A DNA stretch of 64,000 bases from an uncultured Naasia sp. (lineage in GTDB: Bacteria; Actinomycetota; Actinomycetes; Actinomycetales; Microbacteriaceae). Position numbers and translations under genes: made by a program. Of the stretch, positions 34,201 to 42,893 are shown one piece after another (positions within the stretch are counted from its first letter, which is position 1; each line of letters starts with the position of its first letter). The notes beneath the pieces were generated by a model, which did no database searches, was not told the origin of the DNA, and saw nothing but the letters and a program-made list of their open reading frames with translations. The stretch lies in assembly GCA_913778905.1 (NCBI GenBank), contig CAJYYA010000010.1, forward strand, positions 186,001 to 250,000. Direction: 5' to 3'.

Positions 34201-34709
34201 CGTCGCAGTTGCCCGGCGTAGGCGGCGAGCTGCAGCAGGGCCGTGATCTTGGCCTTGCGGGCGAGCTTGGTGTCGTACACCTCGTAGCGTGGCCGCCCGC
34301 CCTCGTCGCCGTGGCGGATCAGGAAGTCGGCGAAGCCGACGAACCCGTCGTCCAGGAAAGTGGCCTGGAACACCACCGCGGCACCGTCCCGGAGGGCCTT
34401 GAGTGTCTGTTCCATACCGGCGGCGAGAGCCGCGAGATCACCCTTGGACGACGCCTCCGCGATGAGTGCGACCCCACCCGGCACGCCCGGCGTGTGGAGC
34501 CCGTGCTCATCGACGAGGCGCTGCAACTCTCGCGCCTCGTGCAACCCACCGAGTGCGCTCGCCCGTTCCAGCATCGGATCGTCGAGCTCCTCGGCGGCCG
34601 TGACCCGCCCCAGTTTGGCGTCGAGCCGCCGCATGAGTGCCCACTCGCAGGCGACCGCCGCCGTCAGATCGGACGCGCTCGTGTAGACGGTCCCTTCGCG
34701 AACGAACAC
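31173..34709 (-). CDS. TM0106-family RecB-like nuclease fused to an SF1 (UPF1/AAA_11-12) helicase
   Basis: 1178 residues from GTG 34709. The N-terminal part is a RecB/Cas4-like nuclease domain: VGFADFLIRHGD, then YEVYDTKLARKAKITALLQL with the D...E.K-type core, and a cysteine cluster CGRCAEC as in iron-sulfur or zinc RecB-like nucleases. An RNase H-like segment DIFFDFEGDPLW follows. The C-terminal 400 residues are an SF1B helicase: Walker A QGPPGSGKTYVGAK (about 795), LVIDEAGQFSLANT, LLGDPQQLPQV, and a UvrD-like end with KFQGQEAAIAIVSL. Nuclease and helicase in one chain suggest DNA end processing or repair; a defence role is possible but untested. Confidence 0.85.
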   Translation of the reverse strand: MFVREGTVYTSASDLTAAVACEWALMRRLDAKLGRVTAAEELDDPMLERASALGGLHEARELQRLVDEHGLHTPGVPGGVALIAEASSKGDLAALAAGMEQTLKALRDGAAVVFQATFLDDGFVGFADFLIRHGDEGGRPRYEVYDTKLARKAKITALLQLAAYAGQLRRLDIPVGGEAHLILGDRSRSTHRLVDIEPVFADRFRRLREMIDERLADEVAIEWGAPGYTACGRCAECAVQVEATRDVLLVAGLRGTQRARLADAGVRTIDQLAVSTGPVSGIGAATLDRLRAQARMQVDAPPVAEDGTRPVHYVVHDRAGLGALPTPDRGDIFFDFEGDPLWSDATGRDWGLDYLWGVVDHDGEPEHFRAFWAHDRAQEKQALIDFLDYVAERRRRYPGLHIYHYADYERAHLQSLCARYGVGEQILDELLREHVLVDLYPVVKRSIRISERSYSLKKLEPLYMGDELRHGDVTNAAASITAYVEYTELLSAGRDAEAADLLAGIADYNRYDCVSTHRLRDWLLARADEKGVARRDQFVPPTPRNERLERAEDAARTRLLSTVEGIPARERSQDQNALALAAAAIEYHRREDKTFWWEHFNREVTPIEEWADQRDVFIPEGVAVVEPWSSEGRRQEVRVLELRGTLTPGSRLDPGATPFVMYEEPLPPRCAPVPPGNRGEHASTRVLGVRNDGPTTVIRLQEGAGVDGDTWSTLPVAITPAAPIATPQQRAAILEWGEALASDLPLLPRNPALDLLRRVPPRLHGGATLPEPTETDNWRPIVHAASQLDRSYLAVQGPPGSGKTYVGAKVIAALVREHGWRIGVVAQSHEVVENLLRRVLDEGVDADLVGKRPPGAGYATNPPWTVIEESRGILPFQLARRSSGFVLGGTAWNFSNPSQVARLGLDLLVIDEAGQFSLANTIAVGVSARNLLLLGDPQQLPQVSQGLHPEPIDTSALGWLSDGHDVLPAELGYFLSQTWRMHPSLCAAVSALSYESRLTSRMPDTLERSLSGSAPGLHAVPVVHTDNSTESPEEAAAVVDLVRAHVGREWTDPSARRSGDPLLPSDIIVVAPYNAQVGMIRGALDRAGFGSTRVGTVDKFQGQEAAIAIVSLTASSPAEAARGLSFLLMRNRLNVAISRAKWAAYIVHSPGLKEYLPYTAEGVAELSGFLRLVTPPTR

Positions 34710-34800
34710 GCGCTCTCACTCTCCGGCGCCCAGGTCGACGGTGGGACGAAGCGCCTGCGCGGCACGCTAACAGCAGCGTCCGACACAGTGGCGTCGAGGC

Positions 34801-35157
34801 CTATACGTCGTCGGCGCCGCGCTCCTCGAGACCGTCCGACTCACCGGGCCGAGGGCCCGCCCCGACGTGACCGCCGCCGAATCGCTCGTCGTCACCCTCG
34901 AAGAGACCGGAGTCGTCGAGCTCCGCGGGAAGAGACTCGTCCGAGTCGGCTGCGGTGGGCGCTTCGCCGTACTCGTCCTCGACCCCGACGCCGGCGGTGT
35001 CGACGTTGACGCCTACGGGGCGGTCGGGGTGGCTCGGCTCGGCAGCCTCCACGTCCCCGGAGGTCGACGCGACGGTGGCGACCGACGCGACGGTCGGGGC
35101 CTGCTCGACGTCGGTGTGCGCGGGACGGGTCGTGTCGTCGGAATCGTGGTCGGTCAT
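34801..35157 (-). CDS. Acidic low-complexity protein, 118 residues
   Basis: ATG 35157 has AAGGG upstream; longer in-frame starts toward 35397 would run through the glycosyltransferase and are unlikely. The protein is rich in Asp, Glu, Ala, Val and Gly (MTDHDSDDTTRPAHTDVEQA at the start, GDDERFGGGHVGAGPRPGES near the end), without hydrophobic core, so probably disordered. Function unknown. It shares composition with the small acidic proteins at 20856-21119 and 29792-29917. Confidence 0.5.
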   Translation of the reverse strand: MTDHDSDDTTRPAHTDVEQAPTVASVATVASTSGDVEAAEPSHPDRPVGVNVDTAGVGVEDEYGEAPTAADSDESLPAELDDSGLFEGDDERFGGGHVGAGPRPGESDGLEERGADDV

Positions 35158-35189
35158 GATGGCGCCCTTTTCGTGTCGGGAGGAGCGTC

Positions 35190-35981
35190 TCAGCCAACCC
35201 GCCGATCCTGGACGGATCGTGCTGCCCGGATGCGCACGCGCTGGGAGCCGGCCCATCGGATGCGGCGGCGCCAACGGAGAGTGGGCTGCTCGGCCGGCCA
35301 GTGCAGGGCGAGCGCAGCCCAGCCGCGCGTCGTGCGGAGCACGGCGCCGCGCCGTAGGGGAGCGGAGGCGATTCCGACGGCGATAGCGGGAATCCAACGC
35401 ACCGTCAGCGCGTGAGCCCCGAGATGCACGGAGAGGTCGATGTCGTCGTGGATGTGCGTGCCCGTCCGGTGGACCTCATCCCTGACGAGCAACCAGGCCG
35501 TCCGACGGAAGGCGCAGTTCGATCCGAACAGCGGCGGGTGCGCGAGCGCGCCGGTCATCGACCAGCGGTAGAGGCCCATGTACAGGGCGGACAGCGTCGA
35601 GCGCCACCGAGCGAGACCTGCTGGGGGATCGTAGAAATGACCCGGGCCCGTCACGGCGGCGATCCGCGGATCGAGCATGGCCTCCTCGATAGCGGCGAGC
35701 CATCCCCGCGGGAGTCGGCTGTCCGCGTCGCACCGCGCGATGACGTCACCGGTCGCGACGTCGTATCCGGCCGCCGCGGCCGCGGCGACACCGGGCTCCG
35801 CCTCGCGGACGACCGTCGCCCCCGCGGCTCGGGCGATGGCGACCACTTCGTCGTCGGGCCCGTTGTCGACCACGACGATCTGGTCGGCGGGCCGGGTCTG
35901 CGCGGCCAGGTCGGCGAGGACTCGCCGCAGCTCGACGGCATGATCCTTGACCGGGACGACAACCGAGATCCGGGTCGCCAT
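35190..35981 (-). CDS. Family 2 glycosyltransferase
   Basis: I place the start at ATG 35981, giving 263 residues that begin directly with the GT-A fold: ISVVVPVKDHAVELRRVLAD, IVVVDNGPDDEVV and the nucleotide-sugar-binding acidic motif IARCDADSRLP. A later HDDIDLSVHLG block supplies the second acidic cluster usual for inverting GT2 enzymes. No multiple membrane helices, so a cytoplasmic or peripheral enzyme is likely. The acceptor is unknown; the neighbours give no polysaccharide cluster. The frame extends upstream to 36200 but without a convincing ribosome site. Confidence 0.8.
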   Translation of the reverse strand: MATRISVVVPVKDHAVELRRVLADLAAQTRPADQIVVVDNGPDDEVVAIARAAGATVVREAEPGVAAAAAAGYDVATGDVIARCDADSRLPRGWLAAIEEAMLDPRIAAVTGPGHFYDPPAGLARWRSTLSALYMGLYRWSMTGALAHPPLFGSNCAFRRTAWLLVRDEVHRTGTHIHDDIDLSVHLGAHALTVRWIPAIAVGIASAPLRRGAVLRTTRGWAALALHWPAEQPTLRWRRRIRWAGSQRVRIRAARSVQDRRVG

Positions 35982-36219
35982 CGCCTCGTGCCGGCCAGTC
36001 CTGCTCACCCGTCGCGCCCGCCCGTCGTCATGTCGCGTCCTCGCAGCCGAGGAGTCGCTCCCGACCCTAGACGTCCGCAGCCGGGAAGCCTCCCGACCAG
36101 GCGGGAAGGCCCGGTTCCCGCGTCGGAATCGACGCGCGATCGGGTGCCCCTCGAAATGGGAGTGATCCTCCGACGCTCCACGGGCATACCGTTCAAGCAC
36201 TCATCGGGGGGATGAAAAC

Positions 36220-36600
36220 ATGGATTTCCACGCACTGATCGATTTGGCGGCCGGCCTCGGGCTCGGCGTCGTCGGCGTCGCCTTCCTCGTCATCGGCCTC
36301 CCCATCGTCCTGGCACTTCTTCCCGGCCGGGTGGCGAGCGCCCGCCGACGCAGGCAGTGGACCGGGGTCGCGGTGACCCTGCTCGTGGGCGCCGTGCTCG
36401 CGGTCTCCGGCGCACTGCTCTGGAACCAGGCTCTCGCCGGGCATCCCGGTTCGTTCGATCAGGCACTCGTGATGCTCGCGATGACGCTCCTTCCGTTCAC
36501 GGCGACCCTCGCTCTCGTCGCTCTCGTCGTGGGCTGGCATTCCAGTCGCAACGAGGTCGTCGTCCCGGCCGCCCGTCTCAGCGCGAGAACCATCCGCTGA
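36220..36600 (+). CDS. Small membrane protein, 126 residues
   Basis: ATG 36220 opens a protein with three hydrophobic segments (about 6-34, 46-68, 83-106), a short Arg-rich cytoplasmic loop (PGRVASARRRRQWTG) between the first two, and a basic tail. No known motif. Upstream GGGGGGATG-like text (catcggggggatgaaaac) supplies a weak ribosome site. Function unknown. Confidence 0.6.
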   Translation: MDFHALIDLAAGLGLGVVGVAFLVIGLPIVLALLPGRVASARRRRQWTGVAVTLLVGAVLAVSGALLWNQALAGHPGSFDQALVMLAMTLLPFTATLALVALVVGWHSSRNEVVVPAARLSARTIR

Positions 36601-36770
36601 GTCGTCGGTCCCGATGAGCCCGAGGTGATCTCGGGCCAGGTGCGGTCGCCGCCGTCGCCTCGGGTGCCCTCTCGAGGGCGTCCGCGACGACTCGCCGCGC
36701 GCCACCCGCGCCGATGGCGCCCACCTGCCCACACTGGTAGCCCCTGCACCCGGCTCACCAGGAGGCGCTC

Positions 36771-38972
36771 GTGATCGGTCCCGTAACCCGTCGAGCTGCA
36801 CGTGTGGGAGTCATCACGGCTCTCGTAGTCGCCGCAGGCGTCACGCTCTCGGGGTGCGCCGGTGCCGTCACGACGCCCGCGGCCAGTGCGGCTCCCACCC
36901 CGAAGACGGTCTCCATCGGTACCGAGAAGCTGACCGGAGCCGATATCTGCCGGACCGCTCGTGACCTGATCTCCCAGGGTGCTCCCGAGCAGGCCCTCGA
37001 TCTCATCGAGCGCTACCGCGACGGCGTGCCGACGCCCACTCCGACCCCCGGTCGACGAGCGACCGCCTCGCCCTCTCCTGCTCCGTCCGTCGAGACCCCC
37101 ACCGCGGATTGCGAGCAGCAACGACTCGCTGCACTGCACGCGCTCGGAGTGTCTCAGGCGCCGCCCGCCGAGTCTCTGCCCTCCGCCGCGGAGGCCTTCC
37201 GGGACGACTGGAACCGCGTCGTCGGCGACGACCTCCAGCCGTTGGCGGCCATCATCCGGATGGCGGTCGCCGGCATCCTCCTCCTCGTCCTGACCACCTG
37301 GGGTGTGGCGTGGGCGGTCCGCCGTCGAGGGCCCTTCCGGGGCGTCACCTCGTCGACCCGGGCGCTCGCACGAGCGCGTGCACTGCGCATCGCCGGCGGC
37401 CTTCTCGTCGTGGCCGCACCCATCGCGTTCGCCTTCACCCTGGGGCTCGCGTGGGCTCCGCTGTCGCTCCTCCTGGTCGTACTCGGTGTCGGCGGGGCTC
37501 TTCTCGCCGCTCGCCGTCCTCATCGCCTCCGCAGCAGCGAGATCCGCCTGCTGGCCTACGCCTCGAACCATCTCGCGGACGAATCGAGGCCGGTGGACAC
37601 GAGGCAGGATGCGGCGGGTGCGCGAGCGATCGACCCGGCGGGCGGCATCCTCGTCGTCGATCGGGCGGCGCTTCTCGTGGCGGAGGGTTACGCACCGCTC
37701 GGAACGGACGGCCATGTTCCGACGTCCCCCGCTGACAGCGGTCACGGAGGCGAGGGAGGGGTCTCGGCCGCCGCCCGCATCGCCGGGCTGACGATCGCCC
37801 CCGCGCTCCTCGCGGACCTGACGCCGGCCCGCGGCGACCGCGCCGAGGCTCGCACGCAGGCGGCGGCGTTGCGTGAGGACCCGCGCGTCGAACTCTGGAC
37901 CGGGCCGGTGACCTCCGCGGTGGTCCTGGTCGACGGAGACCGGAGGATCACCGCCACGGCGGAGCACGGTGCCGTGATCGCGACCGCGCAGAGACTCGGC
38001 CTCGCCGTCGACTCGCCGACGCATGGTGTCTCGCGCGAGGAGGTCGTGGCCGACGCCGAGGCCGCAGCGGTCGTGGAGACACTCCTGGCCGCCGCGGGAC
38101 GTCGACCCCACGAGGGGTGGGCACACTCCCTCGTCCTCCACCGCCTCGCCTCGCGTGCCCCCGAGACGTTCGTCGACGCGCTCCTCGCCGCAGCTCTGCA
38201 GGCGGATCCCACCAGCCTCCGCGTCTCGGGTGCGATCCTGGCGCGCACCGATCGAGGGGGAGTCGATGCCGCAGGACTGAGCGCCCACCTCGCAGCTCTC
38301 CGCGCGCACATCGACGCCGCAGCGGTCGCCGACGATGCCGGCTTCGCGCGGGCAGCCGGTACGGCGCAGGATTCGGGACTCATCGCCGAAGCCGCGACAC
38401 CGACGACCGCGCCGCCCGCCGTGGAGCCCGTCCCGCGCGGGTGGGAACCGTGGCTCGCCGACCTCCTGCTGGCCGCCACCGAGACAGCGATCGATCTGGA
38501 AGCCGTGAGCGGCCGCGCGGCCGACGAACGCAGCGAAGCCGATGCGCGCCGACTCGTCCGCCTCGTCGCCGACAGCGCGAGTGCGATCCCCCGCGCCTTC
38601 CGCGCGAGCGGCGGACTGCCGATGGTCCCCGCCGAGATGCACCCACCGACGGGTGGGCAGATGCTCGCCGGGGTCGGATTCTGCGAGTTGGTCCCCGGGG
38701 AACGGGGGAGCGGCTCGACGGTGGCCGGCTGGGCGAAGGCGGCTCTCACGAGCGACGACCCGGCTGCCGCGCTCGCGGTCGCACGCTCGTTCTCTCTCGG
38801 CTGGCGCGACGAGCTCCCCGCCGACCGCAAGATGGAGATCGAACGTCGCATCCGGGAACGCCTCGTCGTGGCGCTCACCTCGCCCCGGATCCGGGACCGG
38901 GTGTCGACCGACGCGATCCTGCGCCGCCACGCCGATCACCCGTGGTTCCACGACCTCGTGGCAGGCTCGTAG
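36771..38972 (+). CDS. Large lipoprotein/membrane protein of unknown function, 733 residues
   Basis: Start GTG 36771 with AGGAGG at ideal distance. The N-terminus has a hydrophobic stretch and lipobox LSGC (about 26-29), so the chain begins outside the membrane as a lipoprotein. A Pro/Thr-rich linker (about 85-110) and a small domain follow, then two or three membrane helices (about 165-185 and 205-245). The remaining 480 residues are Ala-rich and helical with no recognised motif; by topology they could be inside or outside depending on helix number. I do not recognise the family. Confidence 0.65.
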   Translation: MIGPVTRRAARVGVITALVVAAGVTLSGCAGAVTTPAASAAPTPKTVSIGTEKLTGADICRTARDLISQGAPEQALDLIERYRDGVPTPTPTPGRRATASPSPAPSVETPTADCEQQRLAALHALGVSQAPPAESLPSAAEAFRDDWNRVVGDDLQPLAAIIRMAVAGILLLVLTTWGVAWAVRRRGPFRGVTSSTRALARARALRIAGGLLVVAAPIAFAFTLGLAWAPLSLLLVVLGVGGALLAARRPHRLRSSEIRLLAYASNHLADESRPVDTRQDAAGARAIDPAGGILVVDRAALLVAEGYAPLGTDGHVPTSPADSGHGGEGGVSAAARIAGLTIAPALLADLTPARGDRAEARTQAAALREDPRVELWTGPVTSAVVLVDGDRRITATAEHGAVIATAQRLGLAVDSPTHGVSREEVVADAEAAAVVETLLAAAGRRPHEGWAHSLVLHRLASRAPETFVDALLAAALQADPTSLRVSGAILARTDRGGVDAAGLSAHLAALRAHIDAAAVADDAGFARAAGTAQDSGLIAEAATPTTAPPAVEPVPRGWEPWLADLLLAATETAIDLEAVSGRAADERSEADARRLVRLVADSASAIPRAFRASGGLPMVPAEMHPPTGGQMLAGVGFCELVPGERGSGSTVAGWAKAALTSDDPAAALAVARSFSLGWRDELPADRKMEIERRIRERLVVALTSPRIRDRVSTDAILRRHADHPWFHDLVAGS

Positions 38973-39053
38973 TCCGGGCCATCGGAAACCACCTGAGCGG
39001 TCCGTACCCCGCACTCAGCTGTTGCACGGCTGGGAGCTCGATTGCGGGGAGAA

Positions 39054-39059
39054 TATAAG
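39054..39059 (+). promoter_or_regulatory. Candidate -10 box TATAAG upstream of oleA
   Basis: TATAAG within an AT-rich patch (GAATATAAGAGG) stands out in otherwise GC-rich sequence 47 bp before the oleA TTG. No well-spaced -35 element is evident, so the assignment is tentative. Confidence 0.35.
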
Positions 39060-39105
39060 AGGTCGTCTCGACCGAGAGATGAACGAACTGAACACGGGAG
39101 CACGC

Positions 39106-40128
39106 TTGGACGGCAATGCCACGACGAGGCACAGGAACGTCTCACTCCTCTCGGTGACGAGCACCCTCGCCCCGCGCGTCACGACCTCCGAGTCGATCGA
39201 CTCAGCTCTGGCGCCGGCGCTCAAGCGCCTCCGCCTCCCTCAGGGTCTGCTCCAGCGGGTGGCGGGCATCGAGGAGCGCCGCAACTGGGATGAGTCCTCC
39301 TCGTTCGACGTCGCGGCCATCGACGCGGGCAAGCGCGCACTGGCCGAGGCGGGCGTCCGCGCGGATCAGGTCGGTCTCATCATCAACACCTCTGTGACGC
39401 GCAAGCATCTCGAACCGTCCGTGGCCGTGCGCATGCATCACGGTCTGGGGCTGCCGTCCTCCGCCATCAACTTCGACGTCGCGAACGCGTGCCTCGGTTT
39501 CGTCAACGGTATGAACCTCGCGGCGCAGATGATCGACTCCGGCGCCATCCGCTACGCGGTCGTGATCAACGGTGAAGACGCCGACGAGATCCAGGTCAAC
39601 ACCATCGACCGCCTGACCAGCGACGGGATCGGCCGTCAGGACTTCATGAGCGAGTTCGCGAGCCTCACCCTGGGGTCCGGGGCCGCCGCGGCCGTCCTGG
39701 GTCCCGCCGACGCGCACCCCGATGCCCACCGCCTCCTGGGCGGAGTGACCCGCGCCGCCACCCAGTTCAACGAACTGTGCGTCGGCAGCGTCGAGGGCAT
39801 GTTCACCGATGCGAAGGCGCTGCTGAAGGGCGGCATGGAGCTCGTGGTCTCCGCGTGGAAGGACGCGACCGCCGAGTGGAATTGGAAGCGGATGGACCGC
39901 TACATCCTCCATCAGGTCTCGGACATCCACACCAACGCCATCGTCAAGGCCATCGGTCTCGATCGATCCCGCGTACCGCTCACCTACCCGCGTTTCGGGA
40001 ACGTCGGCCCCGCCAGCATCCCGATGACCCTCGTCGAGGAAGCCGCCACTCTGAAGAAGGGCGACCGGGTGCTCATGATGGGCGTCGGATCGGGCCTCAA
40101 CACCTCGATGCTGGAACTCGCCTGGTGA
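39106..40128 (+). CDS. oleA: OleA, thiolase-fold acyl-CoA head-to-head condensing enzyme
   Basis: 340 residues. Joins two fatty acyl-CoA chains by non-decarboxylative Claisen condensation to a 2-alkyl-3-ketoacid, the first step of long-chain olefin synthesis. I choose TTG 39106 because GGGAG lies five bases upstream and the protein then opens with GNATTRHRNVSLLSV as OleA proteins do; ATG 39079 is the alternative. Catalytic Cys129 lies in NACLGFVNGM; the second thiolase-fold residues are in YILHQVSDIH and FGNVGPASIP. The stop overlaps the oleBC start (GTGA), so the cluster is translationally coupled. Confidence 0.9.
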   Translation: MDGNATTRHRNVSLLSVTSTLAPRVTTSESIDSALAPALKRLRLPQGLLQRVAGIEERRNWDESSSFDVAAIDAGKRALAEAGVRADQVGLIINTSVTRKHLEPSVAVRMHHGLGLPSSAINFDVANACLGFVNGMNLAAQMIDSGAIRYAVVINGEDADEIQVNTIDRLTSDGIGRQDFMSEFASLTLGSGAAAAVLGPADAHPDAHRLLGGVTRAATQFNELCVGSVEGMFTDAKALLKGGMELVVSAWKDATAEWNWKRMDRYILHQVSDIHTNAIVKAIGLDRSRVPLTYPRFGNVGPASIPMTLVEEAATLKKGDRVLMMGVGSGLNTSMLELAW

Positions 40129-42893
40129 CCTCGCCTCGGCCCGGCGCCCCTCGCACCGCGACCTCGCCGCCGCCCGCCGGGCTCCCCGGACTCGATCCCC
40201 GCTTCTCGCGAATCGTCGGCGCCACGGATCCGGTTAGCGGCGACCGGGTCTCATGGCATGTGCTCGACACGGGGCGCGTCCTCGAGCAGGCGGGCATCTC
40301 GCCCGTCGGCACGATCCTCGCCGTGCACGGCAACCCGACCTGGTCCTACCTCTGGCGTTCCGTCGCCGCCCTCGCCACCGAGCGGGCTGTCGCCGGGGGC
40401 CGGGCCTGGCGAGTCGTGGCACCGGATCAGCTCGAGATGGGCTTCTCCGAGCGCACGGGGGTTCGGCGCGGCCTTCCGGACCGGGTGCGTGAGCTCGGCG
40501 CACTGACGGACGAGCTCGGCATCACCGGCCCCGTCGTCACCCTGGGCCACGACTGGGGCGGAGTCGTCTCGATGGGCTGGGCCGTCGATCACCCCGACCG
40601 TCTCGCGGCGGTCACGCTGCTCAACACCGCCATCCATCAGGACCCGGCGAGGAGCATCCCCGCGCCGTTGCGCCTCGCGCTGCTCCCCGGCGTGCTCGAG
40701 CTGTCGACCCAGCTCACTCCTGCCTTCCTCGAGACCACGCTCTCGATCGCGCATCCGCGTCTCGAGACGCAGGTCGCCGAGGCGTACCGGGCGCCTTACC
40801 GCTCTCCGGCACGACGGGCCGGCATCCGAGACTTCGTAGCGGACATCCCGGTCGATCCCGGGCACGCGAGCTTCGCCGAGCTCGACCGGATCGCCGAGAG
40901 TCTTCGCTCCGTCGATGTCCCCGCGCTCATGATGTGGGGGCCTCGCGATCCGATCTTCGGCGACCGGTATCTGGACGACCTGACGGATCGTCTTCCGCAG
41001 GCGGACGTGCACAGATTCGAAGGTGCCGGGCACCTCCTCGCCGAGGACGTCGACATCGCCGATCCGCTCCTCGACTGGCTGGATGGGCTCGAGCCCGGTG
41101 ACCACTCCGAGGGGGGCGCCGCCGGGCGGGTGTCGGCTCGGGGGTCCGCCTCGATCGCAGCGCCCGTGGCCGGAGACGGCACGCGCCGTCCGTTGTGGCA
41201 TCATCTGCCCGGACTCGCCGCGAAGACGAGCACGGACGAGCGCCCGACCGCCGATCCGGGCGAGATCGCCGTCGTCGAGATGGTCCCGCGCGGAGGCGCG
41301 GGACCTCGTTCCCTGACCTGGGAGCGTCTCGGCTCACGGGTCCGCGACCTGGCGGCAGGTCTCGCCGCGCGCGGCATGCGTCGGGGCGATCGGGTCTCGC
41401 TTCTCGTCCCGCCTGGAGCGGATCTGACCGCCGCCCTCTACGCCTGCGTGCGGCTCGGCGCGATCGTCGTGGTGGCCGATGCTGGGCTCGGGGTCAAGGG
41501 GCTGACCCGTGCCGTTCGCGGAGCCCAGCCCGACTGGATCATCGGGGCGCTGCCGGGTCTCGCGGCTTCGCGCGCGTTGGGATGGCCGGGTGTTCGCCTG
41601 TCGACGGTCACGCTTCCGGCGGCGACCCGGGTCGCCCTCGGCGTCGAGGCGAGCCTGTCCCAGGTCGCGGAATCGGGGCGTGGATCCCACCTGCCCGCCG
41701 AGCCGGCTCCCGATGACGTCGCCGCGATCCTGTTCACCTCGGGGTCGACGGGCCCCGCCAAGGGGGTCGTCTACACCCACGCGCGTCTCGAGGCGATGCG
41801 CGATCTGCTGGGGTCGCGTTACGGTGTCGGACCGGGGGTAGGGCTCGTGGCCGGTTTCGCCCCGTTCGCTCTTCTCGGCCCGGCGCTCGGCGCCCGCACG
41901 GCAACGCCCGACATGGACGTCACCGCCCCACGCACGTTGACGGCGGAAGCCGTTGCCGACGCCGTGTCGGCCGTCGACGCCGAGGTGCTCTTCCTCTCGC
42001 CCGCCGCCATCGCGAATGTCGTCGCCACCGCGACCGACCTGCCTGACTGGGGTCGAGAAGCACTCGGCGGGGTACGCCTCATGCTGTCCGCGGGAGCACC
42101 CGTACCGGTCGAGCTCCTCGACCGTGCCGCCGAGCTCGTCCCTTCCGCTTCCCTGCACACGCCCTACGGCATGACCGAGGGGCTCCTCCTCACCGACATC
42201 ACGCTCGACGAGATCCACGACGCCACCGCTCACCTCGAGGTGTCGAGCGACAGGATCCTCACCGGCGGCGGAGTCTGCGTCGGTCGTCCCGCCGAAGGCG
42301 TCGTGGTGCGGATCGCGCCGCTCCGCGCGGACGGATCGGTCGAGACCCTTCCGGTCGAGGTGGCCGACGTGACGGGGGAGATCGTCGTCTCGGCGCCCCA
42401 CATCAAGGCCCACTACGACCGACTCCATCTGACGGACGCCCGCGCGACTCTCGGCACCGAGAGCCTGGGCGGTCCGACGACGTGGCACCGAACCGGGGAC
42501 GTCGGACACGTCGACGCGCAGGGTCGCCTGTGGGTCGAAGGTCGTCTGCCTCACGTGATCGTCACGGCGGGCGGCCCGGTGACGCCGGTCGCCCCGGAAC
42601 TCCGGATCGGAGCTCTCCCGACCGTGGACCGCGCCGCCGTCGTCGGTGTGGGCCCGGTCGGTACGCAGGTCCTGGTCGCCGTCGTCGAGACGGTCTCGAC
42701 AGCGCTCAGGGTGGGCCTCGCCGATGCGGAGCTCGCCAGCGCGGTTCGCGGCGCGGCGGGGCTCCCGCTCGCCGCCGTGCTCGTCGTCCCCGTCCTCCCG
42801 ACCGACATCCGGCACAACTCGAAGATCGAGCGTCTGCGTCTCGCGGAATGGGCCGAGGGTGTCCTCGCCGGCGGACGGATGACCGCGCCGTGA
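40125..42893 (+). CDS. oleBC: OleBC fusion: beta-lactone decarboxylase plus beta-lactone synthetase
   Basis: 922 residues from GTG 40125. Residues 1 to about 325 are OleB, an alpha/beta hydrolase of the haloalkane-dehalogenase type with nucleophile Asp143 in VTLGHDWGGVVS and His in EGAGHLLAEDV; it decarboxylates the beta-lactone to the cis-olefin. From about 345 on is OleC, an AMP-forming-ligase-fold beta-lactone synthetase, with the P-loop ILFTSGSTGPAKGVVYTH, TPYGMTEGLLL, and the late motifs WHRTGDVGHVD and HNSKIERLRL with the conserved Lys. In proteobacteria OleB and OleC are separate; the fusion is known from Actinobacteria such as Micrococcus. GTGA overlaps on both sides couple it to oleA and oleD. 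Confidence 0.9.
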   Translation: MTSPRPGAPRTATSPPPAGLPGLDPRFSRIVGATDPVSGDRVSWHVLDTGRVLEQAGISPVGTILAVHGNPTWSYLWRSVAALATERAVAGGRAWRVVAPDQLEMGFSERTGVRRGLPDRVRELGALTDELGITGPVVTLGHDWGGVVSMGWAVDHPDRLAAVTLLNTAIHQDPARSIPAPLRLALLPGVLELSTQLTPAFLETTLSIAHPRLETQVAEAYRAPYRSPARRAGIRDFVADIPVDPGHASFAELDRIAESLRSVDVPALMMWGPRDPIFGDRYLDDLTDRLPQADVHRFEGAGHLLAEDVDIADPLLDWLDGLEPGDHSEGGAAGRVSARGSASIAAPVAGDGTRRPLWHHLPGLAAKTSTDERPTADPGEIAVVEMVPRGGAGPRSLTWERLGSRVRDLAAGLAARGMRRGDRVSLLVPPGADLTAALYACVRLGAIVVVADAGLGVKGLTRAVRGAQPDWIIGALPGLAASRALGWPGVRLSTVTLPAATRVALGVEASLSQVAESGRGSHLPAEPAPDDVAAILFTSGSTGPAKGVVYTHARLEAMRDLLGSRYGVGPGVGLVAGFAPFALLGPALGARTATPDMDVTAPRTLTAEAVADAVSAVDAEVLFLSPAAIANVVATATDLPDWGREALGGVRLMLSAGAPVPVELLDRAAELVPSASLHTPYGMTEGLLLTDITLDEIHDATAHLEVSSDRILTGGGVCVGRPAEGVVVRIAPLRADGSVETLPVEVADVTGEIVVSAPHIKAHYDRLHLTDARATLGTESLGGPTTWHRTGDVGHVDAQGRLWVEGRLPHVIVTAGGPVTPVAPELRIGALPTVDRAAVVGVGPVGTQVLVAVVETVSTALRVGLADAELASAVRGAAGLPLAAVLVVPVLPTDIRHNSKIERLRLAEWAEGVLAGGRMTAP

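Noticed and set aside
36459-39014. 851-codon minus-strand frame
   Set aside because: Antisense to the 36771-38972 lipoprotein gene, which has a good ribosome site and signal sequence.
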